NCBI GenBank assembly: GCA_017628845.1
Contig: JAGBYI010000181.1
Span: forward strand, 1-64,000
DNA: 64,000 nucleotides
Origin: Bacteroidaceae bacterium
GTDB taxonomy: Bacteria > Bacteroidota > Bacteroidia > Bacteroidales > Bacteroidaceae
Direction of reading: 5' to 3'
Part shown: positions 28,183 to 36,818 of the stretch, piece by piece
Layout: the number at the start of each line of letters is the position of its first letter
Position numbering within the stretch: the stretch's first letter is position 1
Program-made: the position numbers and the translations under genes
Notes under the pieces: model-generated
Database searches by the model: none
The model's input: only the letters and a program-made list of their open reading frames with translations
Told to the model about the DNA's origin: nothing

Positions 28183-30252
28183 TTATTGTCCTACAATCTT
28201 TTTACCGTTTTCTATATATATCTGTCCGCGAAGAACCTTAGCAACCTTACGTCCTGTCATGTCGTACCTGTTGTCACCCTGCTTGACATCCTCCGCTCCC
28301 ATCACGTCGCGTATGGCGGTCTGGAAGTCCTCAGTTCCGAATGTCACATGGATTGTCTGCTGGAGGGCTTCCAATGGGATATCTATTGTCACATACGCCT
28401 TGTCTACAGATATCTTACCGTCCAGACCGAGGTTCAAAGCACCCAATATGGGACCCATCCAGTCCGATGAAATGGAGGAGTCTCCTGCACCTATGGTGAG
28501 CATATCATGGAAACTGTATGTATATATGCCATCGCCCTGATGCTTGACCATAAGGTTGTCTATAATGATATTGCCCACATACATCTTCTCGCCGTCAAGC
28601 TCCAGAACGAAGTTGTAAAGTGCAAAGTCTATGCTCTTCTTATGGAAGGTTACCGTAACGTCGGCAGGCATGGGCGGGGTTATGGCTTCGTTCACCTGCA
28701 CTATAAGGTCGTCCGTATACACCTTCTGTCCGCTCTTGGGAAGAGGTTCGTAGGTGGGAACATTGCCCGAGCCACCGTCTCCGGAAGGCACGTCCGTTCC
28801 CTCAAATTCCTTACCGAACTTCACCACGATCATCTGCCCAAGGCTGGTGGACATCATGTTGATGCCTATGTTGACATACAGGTTCTGGCTGTCCACATAA
28901 CCGGTCATGGTCACAGGAATAGCACCATACATGCTGTTAAGCATCGGACCCATCCAGAAACTGTAGTTGGGATCATCGCCTGCCGCTATATAGATGTTCT
29001 GTGTTACAGAAAACTCGCTGTACTTCTTCTCCTTATTATATACAAGTTGTATTTCATCCAGATGGATGTTGCCGATGGGAATGTAGTCGCCGTTGCTGTC
29101 AAGCACAAAGTTATTCAGGTCGAAAGCAACAATGCCATTGCCATGATGCATCATAGATATCGTATAGTCCTGAGGGGGATTCACGGTTGAATTCACGGTA
29201 ACCTGCAGTTCATCGTCATACTCAATCTCCGTACCTGCGGCAGGGAATTGGAACTCTGGTTCGGGTTGAGGTTCGGGCTCCTCTTCCTCGGGCTTCTGGA
29301 ACTGGTAGGTGTACACATGATAGTTTTCGGGATTTACAGCGATGTCACCACCCTTGACGGTAACGGTAAGCACAAAGGTGGTCTCGTCGTAGGAAGTCTC
29401 CACCGTTGCACTGGCACCATTGGCAGTAATGTTGAGGAAAGACTCGTCGAACTCCTCCATCACCTCGGTCTGCCCCAATATATTCTTGCCAGCATAACGG
29501 ATGGAAGCCAATGTGCTGCTATATACAAACTCCATGTCGTCCACCAGCATTACTGCGCCATTGTCGCCCTGACCTGGAACATTGCTCGTCTGCATGGAGA
29601 CAAGAGCAAATGAAGGCTGGCCGCTGACTCCTGGAGTATAGCCGAAAGGTATTGAGTAGCAAGTCCACTCGCCATTTGCAACAACCGTCTGTACGGCTTG
29701 TGCAACCGGACGAGCAGTGGACACAAACACATCAGCCGTATCTATTGGAGTCTTATATGTTCCATAGGTATGAAGAATGGCAGAAACCAAACCATCCTTG
29801 CCCTCCCCGGCATTTAGTTTAACCCATACCTTCAGCGAGTCGGGACGACCGCTGAACGACATGGCCTGTCCGTTGGCAGGATCTGTATAGTTATAATACT
29901 GCTTGGCATCAGCCGGGTTCATGCCATTGGCAAAAACACCTCCTGTGGTCAAGTTACCATAGAGGTTCTTTGAAAGCATCACCCTTGCCCTTATCTTTGC
30001 GCTGTATTGTCCAGCGCTTCCAGGGCGCACTTCTGTACTTTGTTCCAAAAGTGCATAGGAATTATTCACCAGTTGGACATGCGAACCTGTAGCACTCAGA
30101 TAGGAGTTCCATCCGATGGGTTCTTTGCCAGCCTTGCCATTGGCGCTAACCTCCTCCCACTCTTCGAAATTGGAGTTCTGGACCTGGTACTGCGCCGACG
30201 CCGGCATGGCCGACAGCAATGCAAGCGAAATTGTGTATAAAATCTTCTTCAT
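28183..30252 (-). CDS. surface protein: PCMD domain plus two calycin-like barrels
   Basis: A 689-residue protein: signal peptide (1-20), PCMD domain (about 21-245, opening QVQNSNFEEWEEV and sharing NLTTGG, AMSFSGRPDSLKVWVK and MLVDDMEFVYSS with the larger neighbour), one Ig-like repeat, an acidic/proline linker (EEEEPEPQPEPEF), two calycin-like domains in tandem (about 345-490 and 515-640) and a C-terminal tail (YDMTGRKV, GQIYIENGKK). The two barrels share a layout (GNIHLDEIQLVYN versus GNIIIDNLMVKHQ), suggesting internal duplication. Calycin folds often bind small hydrophobic ligands; the ligand here is unknown. 23 bases downstream of the barrel gene. Confidence 0.72.
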   Translation of the reverse strand: MKKILYTISLALLSAMPASAQYQVQNSNFEEWEEVSANGKAGKEPIGWNSYLSATGSHVQLVNNSYALLEQSTEVRPGSAGQYSAKIRARVMLSKNLYGNLTTGGVFANGMNPADAKQYYNYTDPANGQAMSFSGRPDSLKVWVKLNAGEGKDGLVSAILHTYGTYKTPIDTADVFVSTARPVAQAVQTVVANGEWTCYSIPFGYTPGVSGQPSFALVSMQTSNVPGQGDNGAVMLVDDMEFVYSSTLASIRYAGKNILGQTEVMEEFDESFLNITANGASATVETSYDETTFVLTVTVKGGDIAVNPENYHVYTYQFQKPEEEEPEPQPEPEFQFPAAGTEIEYDDELQVTVNSTVNPPQDYTISMMHHGNGIVAFDLNNFVLDSNGDYIPIGNIHLDEIQLVYNKEKKYSEFSVTQNIYIAAGDDPNYSFWMGPMLNSMYGAIPVTMTGYVDSQNLYVNIGINMMSTSLGQMIVVKFGKEFEGTDVPSGDGGSGNVPTYEPLPKSGQKVYTDDLIVQVNEAITPPMPADVTVTFHKKSIDFALYNFVLELDGEKMYVGNIIIDNLMVKHQGDGIYTYSFHDMLTIGAGDSSISSDWMGPILGALNLGLDGKISVDKAYVTIDIPLEALQQTIHVTFGTEDFQTAIRDVMGAEDVKQGDNRYDMTGRKVAKVLRGQIYIENGKKIVGQ

Positions 30253-30275
30253 AATCTTTTTGCCTTAATCCATTA

Positions 30276-31190
30276 TTAATACCTATATGCTACTCCGAAA
30301 GTTCCATGAATGGGGTACATGGGGAACTGTACGGGTTCGAAGTCATCCGGGAAAGCACCCATCAGGCCCCAATTCAACTTGCCAAAGACATTGAGATGCT
30401 TCATTGCCTTCCAGTCGAAAACCAGTTCTATACCACAGGTGAAGGTACGCATGCTTTCCGAAAAGTCGTATGTTGCCGTTGTCTTTTTACCGGTATCAGG
30501 GTCCACGCCGAACTCTATCTTCTCGCCTACGGGTCCAGGATTGTTCTGAGTGTCATTTACACGCAGGTAACCGACATGCTCCTTGCCGAATGTGCCTGGG
30601 TCAGCAGCATAGACACTGCCATGGAAATCCTTCTTGAACCAGAAACTGAAGTAAGGACCCATGCTCACGTTCCATCGTGGTCCCATGCGGAAGGTAGCCA
30701 TAACGGGGATATTAAGTCCGAAGGTCTCGACATTGGTTTCGTTGCAACCCGTGAACCACCCCTTCATCTTGTTACCGTCCATGCTTATCTCCATATAATA
30801 GTTCATTACATCCGCCTTGGTGTAGAACCCCTCCCATGAGGCATACATACCAAGAACCAGTCCCCAACGCGGTCCAATCATCTTGTAGCCCTCTATACCG
30901 AAATGCACACCTCCTCTGGGAGCAAAGCCCTTGATGCCTCGTATCTCGGCAGGAATGGGCAATGGAGCAGTTGCACCGATGTTATATCCCACACGTGCTA
31001 TGAATCCCCATCTTGTAGGAGAAGTGGGTGTCCATTTCTCCCACGAAGGAGGATCCTGCTCAAATTCATTGAGGAACTGCACAACAGTGTCCTTCTTGAC
31101 TACATAAAGCGTATCACGTCCGTCGCCTGCCGCCATGGCCGAGGACATGGCAATCAGCACAAGACTAAATATCGTTACTATCTTTTTCAT
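30276..31190 (-). CDS. outer-membrane beta-barrel protein
   Basis: A 304-residue protein with a signal peptide (about 1-20) and a short periplasmic part (PPSWEKWTPTSPTRW). The remainder is aromatic amphipathic strands in porin-family style (FIARVGYNIG, HFGIEGYKMIGPRWGLVLGMYASW, RWNVSMGPYFSFWFK), ending in aromatic-Arg-Tyr (FGVAYRY), which fits outer-membrane barrel insertion. About 8-10 strands seem likely. It sits between the PCMD lipoprotein and the two PCMD/calycin proteins, so they probably form one surface assembly. Ligand unknown. Confidence 0.72.
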   Translation of the reverse strand: MKKIVTIFSLVLIAMSSAMAAGDGRDTLYVVKKDTVVQFLNEFEQDPPSWEKWTPTSPTRWGFIARVGYNIGATAPLPIPAEIRGIKGFAPRGGVHFGIEGYKMIGPRWGLVLGMYASWEGFYTKADVMNYYMEISMDGNKMKGWFTGCNETNVETFGLNIPVMATFRMGPRWNVSMGPYFSFWFKKDFHGSVYAADPGTFGKEHVGYLRVNDTQNNPGPVGEKIEFGVDPDTGKKTTATYDFSESMRTFTCGIELVFDWKAMKHLNVFGKLNWGLMGAFPDDFEPVQFPMYPIHGTFGVAYRY

Positions 31191-31224
31191 CCGTTATGTT
31201 TATTATGTTGTTATTGCCTGCATA

Positions 31225-33453
31225 CTATTTTTTGGTCCTCAGCACCATTCTATCCACGGTAAGGCATGAATTCACCGCACCCTCTCTGAGCATTGCCCTG
31301 TAACTGCTCATCGCACCAATGGCCACATTGTATCTACCTGAAGCGAAGTCGGCATCCGATACCTCCGGCATGTAGTATACCGGTAAGGTAATAGTGGCGA
31401 ATTCCGTTGCGCTCAAAGCAAATGGATGTGGCATTTTAGCGCGGCCCACGACCTGCAGTTCCTGCAACACGGACATTTCCTCGCTGTTCAAGGCATCATA
31501 CAATTGTTCAACAGACAAGGTAAATGGATTGCCCTCGGCATCAGTGTTGCGGTATACAACGCAGAATATCTCGGGATAATCCTGTTTGTCTATAATCCTG
31601 TTGTTGGAATCGCGGTATTCGGCACCAGCCTTGTATTTCACGGAAACCTCTATCTCCTCCGGTTTCCATCCGAACGGCACTCCGAGTTTCATTTCACGGT
31701 AAGGCTGCATCACAAAGTTTGAAGCCGTCTCATCATTCAAGTTCAGAATACCCGTGTAAATCATTCCGGGAGTACGATGATGACCGACCATTGTACCTGT
31801 AAAACCATTAGAAATGGTCGTCAACGCTATTGCACCGCCATCCTGTGCCGGTTGTACGGGATAGTTTTGCAACTGAGCGCCATTATTGTAGACCATGAAA
31901 TTCTCGTTGGAAGAACCCCAAGTGCCGTACTGGGAGAACAAGGAGAGTGTAAGATTCCTGTCTGTTTCGGTCCAGTCGTAATACTTCACGTCCTTATTGT
32001 TATATACACGCTCAACCAATGTGGGAGTGTAGTTGAACTCCATCACGGCAGTACCGTCAAACTCGGTCTGCTCCGGCTTCTCCTCTTCAACGTCACCACC
32101 GGTACCATAAGGATTGTAGCAAGTCAGTTCTATATTGTCCAGATAAAGGACAGAACCGATGTTAGCCCTGAAATGGGCACCTTGCCAACTGGAAGATGCG
32201 CCTATGACTATACTGTAGCCATAGTTGGCCAGTTTGTCCATGTCTATGCGTTCTGCCGCCTTTTCATCTATTAGAGTGTCCGGTTTCTCCTTGGTACGGT
32301 CAAAAGGATTATAGTCCAGATAGAGTTCAAAATGCTGCCACTCACTGGTCACACCATGCTTCGGCGACATGGTGGTCAAGTCCTTCTTAGGATCCGCCTC
32401 ATCGTAATAATGCTCAAGTCGTGCTATCGCCACTATCTTGTCGCTTGAAAGCACATCATTGCCGTTCAGCATATAAGTGCCGCCACAGTTGTCGTATAGG
32501 ACACAATACAGGTCCGGTTCATCCATAAACGTGCCCTCGGCATCACTTATTTCACCCATATTCTCCATACGCAGGTCGGCTTCAATCTTTACGGGCATAT
32601 AGCGGAAGGGGACGCCGAACTTTGTAGCAAGACGGGCATTCTTCAGGGCATTGGTCACATCAAAGACACCGTTGAACAAGCTTCCTGCCGCATTTGCCAT
32701 ACCCACCATAGCGCCGAAGGAACCTGTGCTTTTTGTCTCTAATTTTACACAGTCGCTGCCGTCGGGACCTGCAGTCTTGGCCGCTATCGTGGGATAATCC
32801 TCGGCAGGTGCGGAACTCTTGGACAGCTTGTATCCAGGATTGCCATTTCGCCATACTGCATCGCCTGTCTGGAAAAGCGGCAACAACTGAGGATCGGTCT
32901 CTGTCCACTCGTAATAGGAACTTGACTTGTCAAAAGAGTAGTTGTTGTCAAAACAGTACTTCATCTGGAAGCGGTTAGACTCTATTTTCACCTCCTCGTC
33001 GTGTATGAATCTGACCGTATATATACGTTCCCACTTCTTTTCCGTTTCATCAAAACTCTGGCTATGCACGTGGAACACCACAGGCGTCTCTTCGGAAGTG
33101 GAGTAGTCTACTACCTGTCCATTCTTAAAAGGCATTATGGCATTTGCACTTTGTGGATCCACAAGATACACCGTTGCTCCCCTAAAGGCAGAGATGTAGG
33201 TAGGATATGCCCCCACCTCAACATCATGGTTTACAGTAAAGGTAATTTCCTTCTCCTGCAACCTGTCCGTCAAGTCCAGTTTGCAACCGTCTGCTGTTAT
33301 CACTCCGGTTCCCGGCTTGAACACATTGAGAGCGTCGTCCACCTTCACCTCTATCGTCTCTATGTCACACTCTATGGCCAAGGGCTGGTCGGAGATGCAT
33401 GCCGTCATGAACATGGCGGCAGAGACAACAATAAAACTCGTTCTGATATTCAT
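31225..33453 (-). CDS. PCMD-domain surface lipoprotein
   Basis: A 742-residue lipoprotein, first gene of the surface operon. ATG at 33453 gives a signal peptide with a lipobox-like FMTAC. An N-terminal Ig-like region follows (about 20-130), then two related halves, each starting with a short aromatic strand and YYEWTETD or YYDWTETD, which look like two PCMD-type domains in tandem (about 145-470 and 480-735). The duplicated halves share GDAVWRNGNPGYK/GTWGSSNENFMVY, MVG-ANAAG/MVGHHRTPG and FGVPFRYMPVKIEADLR/LGVPFGWKPEEIEVSVK. No enzyme motif is visible. Probably surface exposed; carbohydrate binding is suggested only by the name of the family. Confidence 0.7.
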   Translation of the reverse strand: MNIRTSFIVVSAAMFMTACISDQPLAIECDIETIEVKVDDALNVFKPGTGVITADGCKLDLTDRLQEKEITFTVNHDVEVGAYPTYISAFRGATVYLVDPQSANAIMPFKNGQVVDYSTSEETPVVFHVHSQSFDETEKKWERIYTVRFIHDEEVKIESNRFQMKYCFDNNYSFDKSSSYYEWTETDPQLLPLFQTGDAVWRNGNPGYKLSKSSAPAEDYPTIAAKTAGPDGSDCVKLETKSTGSFGAMVGMANAAGSLFNGVFDVTNALKNARLATKFGVPFRYMPVKIEADLRMENMGEISDAEGTFMDEPDLYCVLYDNCGGTYMLNGNDVLSSDKIVAIARLEHYYDEADPKKDLTTMSPKHGVTSEWQHFELYLDYNPFDRTKEKPDTLIDEKAAERIDMDKLANYGYSIVIGASSSWQGAHFRANIGSVLYLDNIELTCYNPYGTGGDVEEEKPEQTEFDGTAVMEFNYTPTLVERVYNNKDVKYYDWTETDRNLTLSLFSQYGTWGSSNENFMVYNNGAQLQNYPVQPAQDGGAIALTTISNGFTGTMVGHHRTPGMIYTGILNLNDETASNFVMQPYREMKLGVPFGWKPEEIEVSVKYKAGAEYRDSNNRIIDKQDYPEIFCVVYRNTDAEGNPFTLSVEQLYDALNSEEMSVLQELQVVGRAKMPHPFALSATEFATITLPVYYMPEVSDADFASGRYNVAIGAMSSYRAMLREGAVNSCLTVDRMVLRTKK

Positions 33454-33580
33454 ATACTTTTCTATATATTCCAATTACGGGACAAAATTACGAAAAAGTG
33501 TGTATACGCGCGTGCAAAAACGGTATTTTTCGTACGTTTACCGAATATACTTCAAAAAACACCGGTTTCATCGGGTTTAA

Positions 33581-34309
33581 TTATTCAACGCCCTCTCTGC
33601 CAGAAAACGGGCGACGCTCTACTTTTGCTCTCAGAATCAACACGTCATCAACTGGTCTGTCAAGCGAATCTGTGGAAACAGACTGCATGACCTTCACCAC
33701 ATCCAGCCCCTCCAGAACCTCGCCAAAAACGGTATAGGCACCGTCGAGATGCGGTGTGCCTCCATACATCTGGTAGTCATTTATCATAAAGCGGTCCAAC
33801 TCTACGCCTCGCTCTTCGAGGTAAGATATTGCACGCTTCAAGGCACCCGGCGTCATCCTACGCCCCCAAACGATATAGAACTGCGAACCGCTACTCTCCC
33901 AATTCGGATTTACCTCATCAGGCTCCCTCGCCGCCGCCACACTGCCACGGATATGGAAAAGTTCGGGAAAGACTATCTCTGCCGGAACCGTATATCCCGG
34001 CCCTCCATTGCCAAGGGCAGAATCCCTCGGAGCACCCTTGCTGGCAGGGTCACCTGTCTGTACCATAAAATCCTTTATGACACGATGAAAAAGCAAACCG
34101 TCATAAAATCCTTTCTCTACAAGACGGATAAAATTGTCTCTGTGCCTGGGCGTAAGATTAGAAAGCGCAATACGGATGTCCCCCATACTGGTTTCAAGAA
34201 GCACAACAGCCCTATCGTCCTTGTCTGCTGCACTGGCACACACTGATGGCAAAAGCAGGAGGAATAAGAGCAGGAACGCGTTGACGTGATTTCCGGAATT
34301 TGTTTTCAT
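33581..34309 (-). CDS. secreted cyclophilin-type peptidyl-prolyl isomerase
   Basis: A 242-residue protein with a signal peptide (about 8-28) and a cyclophilin domain: TSMGDIRIAL, FIRLVEKGFYDGLLFHRVIKDFMVQTGDP, ARE-PDEVNPNWESSGSQFYIV and LDGAYTVFGEVLEGLDVV. The catalytic Arg (FHRV), Phe and Gln of the family are present. There is an insert (about 150-190, RRMTPGALKRAISYLEERGVELDRFM) typical of Bacteroidota forms. It likely assists folding of periplasmic proteins. Promoter at 34340-34371. Confidence 0.9.
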   Translation of the reverse strand: MKTNSGNHVNAFLLLFLLLLPSVCASAADKDDRAVVLLETSMGDIRIALSNLTPRHRDNFIRLVEKGFYDGLLFHRVIKDFMVQTGDPASKGAPRDSALGNGGPGYTVPAEIVFPELFHIRGSVAAAREPDEVNPNWESSGSQFYIVWGRRMTPGALKRAISYLEERGVELDRFMINDYQMYGGTPHLDGAYTVFGEVLEGLDVVKVMQSVSTDSLDRPVDDVLILRAKVERRPFSGREGVE

Positions 34310-34339
34310 AGTCCGACAGCATTATCAATTTTCACGTCA

Positions 34340-34371
34340 CAAAAATAGGGAATATTCCCCCACCGACCAAA
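34340..34371 (-). promoter_or_regulatory. promoter of the cyclophilin gene
   Basis: On the minus strand TTTG (34371-34368), a 20-base spacer and TATTTTTG (34347-34340), 31 bases before the start codon. Confidence 0.55.
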
Positions 34372-34676
34372 AAAACAAGACCTTTTCTACAAGGCGTATC
34401 GGATTTACCGCCCCTTCCATCTCAGCCAACCACAGGTGCAAAAGGTTTCCGAAGGACTAAATATGTAAAGATTTCTGCAAAGAAAAGGGAGCCAGGACAT
34501 GCTATTACACACACATGCTCAGCACGGACAAGGGCAAAGTTCGCCAAAAACACAAAAGTATGCATGCAAGAAGAAGCACCAATTACGGACAGGCAAACAC
34601 AACTCGCTGACTAACAAGCAGAAACAAAAGACAGCATAAGCGTACTCCAAAACATCTTGGAGATATTGGCACGCAT

Positions 34677-34779
34677 CCTCGGGAAAACAGAGACATGCCC
34701 TCGGGAGGACAAAGGCGCGTCGTCGGGAGGACAGAGGCGCGTCCTCCCGACGACCGCCCCCCCCCGTTTTCCCGAGGAG
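34677..34779. repeat. 22-bp-period GC-rich repeat, copy C
   Basis: Cores start at 34677 (CCTCGGG), 34699 (CCTCGGG), 34721 (CGTCGGG) and 34743 (CCTCCCG, flipped): three exact 22-base steps. A run of nine or more C (34756-34765) and a further flipped CCCGAGGAG at 34771 follow. Spacers between units are purine-rich (AAAGGCGC, AGAGGCGC). It lies in the 720-base gap between the cyclophilin gene and mraZ; the rest of that gap holds two promoters and nothing else that I recognise. Confidence 0.82.
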
Positions 34780-34970
34780 TATAAAACACCTTAGGGGATA
34801 TAAGGCGGCAGGCGAATGGGGACAGCAATGACATGTAATTATTTTTAACCAAGAATATCCAGCTGGCAAGAATATCCATACAGCAAACTGCGCAACAGAA
34901 TTGCGGACAGCCGCAGACAGGCCTGCCTGAAAAATTTTTCATTTCCGCATAAATTAATTCAGCAAATCGG

Positions 34971-35000
34971 TGGGGAATTGTGGGGAATTCATTATCTTTG
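34971..35000 (+). promoter_or_regulatory. mraZ promoter with two MraZ-type boxes
   Basis: TGGGG at 34971-34975 and again at 34981-34985, separated by 5 bases (10-base period), lie directly before the -7 box TATCTTTG (34993-35000). MraZ in other bacteria binds direct TGGGN repeats with 5-base spacers upstream of its own gene. A weaker TGGCA is at 35001. The site overlaps where RNA polymerase must bind, which fits autorepression. The start codon of mraZ is 33 bases further on. Confidence 0.7.
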
Positions 35001-35032
35001 TGGCAAATTTCTATTAAACAAGGTACACACAC

Positions 35033-35488
35033 ATGAGATTCACCGGCAACATAGACGCTAAGACAGATGAAAAGGGGCGCGTTTTCGTACCTGCCACCTT
35101 CAGGAAACTGTTGCAGCAGGCCAACCTTGACTCTCTCATACTGAGAAAGGACATTTTCCAGCAATGCCTGGTCCTTTACCCGGAAAATGTTTGGGACGCC
35201 ATGGTGGATGCCATTGCAGAACGCACCAATCCCTTCGACAGCAAGGGACGCGCTGCGATGAGAGGTTTTGTGGCCGGAGCCGAAAGGATAAGTATAGACG
35301 GGAACGGACGAATACTGATTCCGCGGCGATATCTGGAATCTGCCGACATACAGGGAGAGGTAAGGTTTATCGGAATGGACGACTCTATAGAAATATGGAA
35401 CCGGCAAAAGGCAGAAAGCCTGCTGGACACCCCCGACAGTCTGGCCGAAAGCCTTGAACTTCTAATGAACAACGAAAACCATGAATAA
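35033..35488 (+). CDS. mraZ: transcriptional regulator MraZ
   Basis: A 151-residue DNA-binding protein with two AbrB-like swapped-hairpin domains, each marked by the DxxxR motif: DEKGR (12-16) and DGNGR (about 90-94). It binds TGGGN repeats in its own promoter and represses the division and cell wall cluster it heads. A fitting pair of boxes is present upstream (34971-34985). It overlaps rsmH by 8 bases. Confidence 0.93.
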   Translation: MRFTGNIDAKTDEKGRVFVPATFRKLLQQANLDSLILRKDIFQQCLVLYPENVWDAMVDAIAERTNPFDSKGRAAMRGFVAGAERISIDGNGRILIPRRYLESADIQGEVRFIGMDDSIEIWNRQKAESLLDTPDSLAESLELLMNNENHE

Positions 35489-36401
35489 CGATTGCTACCA
35501 TATCCCCGTAATGCTTGATGAATGTCTGGAAGGATTAGACATCAATCCCAAGGGAACCTACATAGACCTGACATACGGAGGAGGAGGACACAGCAAGGAG
35601 ATAGTGAAACGCCTCTCACCCGAAGGACACCTGTATGGGTTTGACCAGGACCTGGATGCCATGAAAGGAGCCATGCAAGACGAAAGGTTTACCTTCGTGC
35701 GCAGCAATTTCCGCTACATAAAGAACTGGATGCAGTACTACGGAGTAGAGCAGGTGGACGGCATACTGGCCGACTTGGGAGTGAGCAGCCATCACCTCGA
35801 CGAGGGAGAGAGAGGATTTTCTTTCAGATACGATGCCCCTCTGGACATGAGGATGAACCAGAAGGGAAAACTCTCGGCAAAGGACATCATAGGCAATTAC
35901 ACCGAAGAACAACTGGCAGACGTCCTGTATCTATATGGAGAACTGAAACAAAGCAGGCGCATTGCTTCGGCTATAGCAAAAGCCAGAGCCAAGAATGAGA
36001 TACAAACCACAGGACAATTGGCAGAGGTGGCATCGCCACTTTTAGGGTACGACAGAGAGAAGAAGGATCTGGCAAGAGTGTTCCAGGCACTGAGAATAGA
36101 GGTGAACGGAGAAATGAAGGTCCTGAAACAGATGCTCGACCAGGCAACGGACATATTGGCACCGGGCGGAAGATTAGTGATAATGACATACCATAGCCTG
36201 GAAGACAGGATAGTAAAGAACCACATAAAGGGTGCGGACAAAAAGGACAAGAACCACACTGACGCACACGCAATGATATTCGGCCAGACTAAGACGGTGC
36301 TGAAAGCCGTAAACAAGAGTGTGATAACGGCATCGGCCGAAGAACTGGCAAGAAATCCAAGAAGCAGATCAGCAAAACTACGCATAGCAGAAAAGTCATG
36401 A
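35481..36401 (+). CDS. rsmH: 16S rRNA m4C1402 methyltransferase
   Basis: The 306-residue RsmH (MraW) N4-methylates cytosine 1402 of 16S rRNA. SAM-binding YGGGGHSKEI near residue 33, the DGILADLGVSSHHLD motif, FSFRYDAPLDMRM, and the C-terminal MTYHSLEDRIVKN and NPRSRSAKLR are all present. It overlaps mraZ by 8 bases and ftsL by 4 bases. Confidence 0.95.
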   Translation: MNNDCYHIPVMLDECLEGLDINPKGTYIDLTYGGGGHSKEIVKRLSPEGHLYGFDQDLDAMKGAMQDERFTFVRSNFRYIKNWMQYYGVEQVDGILADLGVSSHHLDEGERGFSFRYDAPLDMRMNQKGKLSAKDIIGNYTEEQLADVLYLYGELKQSRRIASAIAKARAKNEIQTTGQLAEVASPLLGYDREKKDLARVFQALRIEVNGEMKVLKQMLDQATDILAPGGRLVIMTYHSLEDRIVKNHIKGADKKDKNHTDAHAMIFGQTKTVLKAVNKSVITASAEELARNPRSRSAKLRIAEKS

Positions 36402-36808
36402 GGGAGAAGACGGAAAAGGGCAAGGAAACCACAGGAAAGAACAGGCTGACAACACTACTGGGGAACAGCATAGAGGACGAGATGGCGCTGAAACAGTGGA
36501 AAAGCGTCATCCGCCAGATGAGCATCGACGGACAATGGTTCAAAAGACAGATCGGCGTGATAGTGCTCGCTGTACTGGGAATAATAATATACATCACCTG
36601 CCGATACCAGGCACAGCAGGAAATAATCCTGGAAGAACAATTAAGGACGGAACGGCAGGACTGGAAATTCAGGACGCTGACAAGAAGCAGCGAACTGACA
36701 CTGAAGACAAGGCAAAGCCACATAGAAAAGGCACTGAAGAACTTTGGCGACAGCACACTGAAAGTAAGCACAGAGGCACCATTCGTAGCAACAGGTACAA
36801 CAGAATAA
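36398..36808 (+). CDS. ftsL: FtsL-like division protein
   Basis: A 136-residue bitopic protein: cytoplasmic N-terminus with basic residues, one membrane helix (about 52-68, IGVIVLAVLGIIIYIT), then a periplasmic coiled coil (about 69-125). Sequence is poorly conserved in FtsL; the call rests on size, topology and its place between rsmH and ftsI. It would join FtsB/FtsQ in the divisome. The ATGA overlap with rsmH implies coupling. Confidence 0.8.
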   Translation: MREKTEKGKETTGKNRLTTLLGNSIEDEMALKQWKSVIRQMSIDGQWFKRQIGVIVLAVLGIIIYITCRYQAQQEIILEEQLRTERQDWKFRTLTRSSELTLKTRQSHIEKALKNFGDSTLKVSTEAPFVATGTTE

Positions 36809-36818
36809 CACCACCACG

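Noticed and set aside
34583..35407. 274-codon minus-strand frame running through mraZ and repeat copy C
   Set aside because: mraZ is clear on the plus strand, and the part over the repeat is low-complexity noise.
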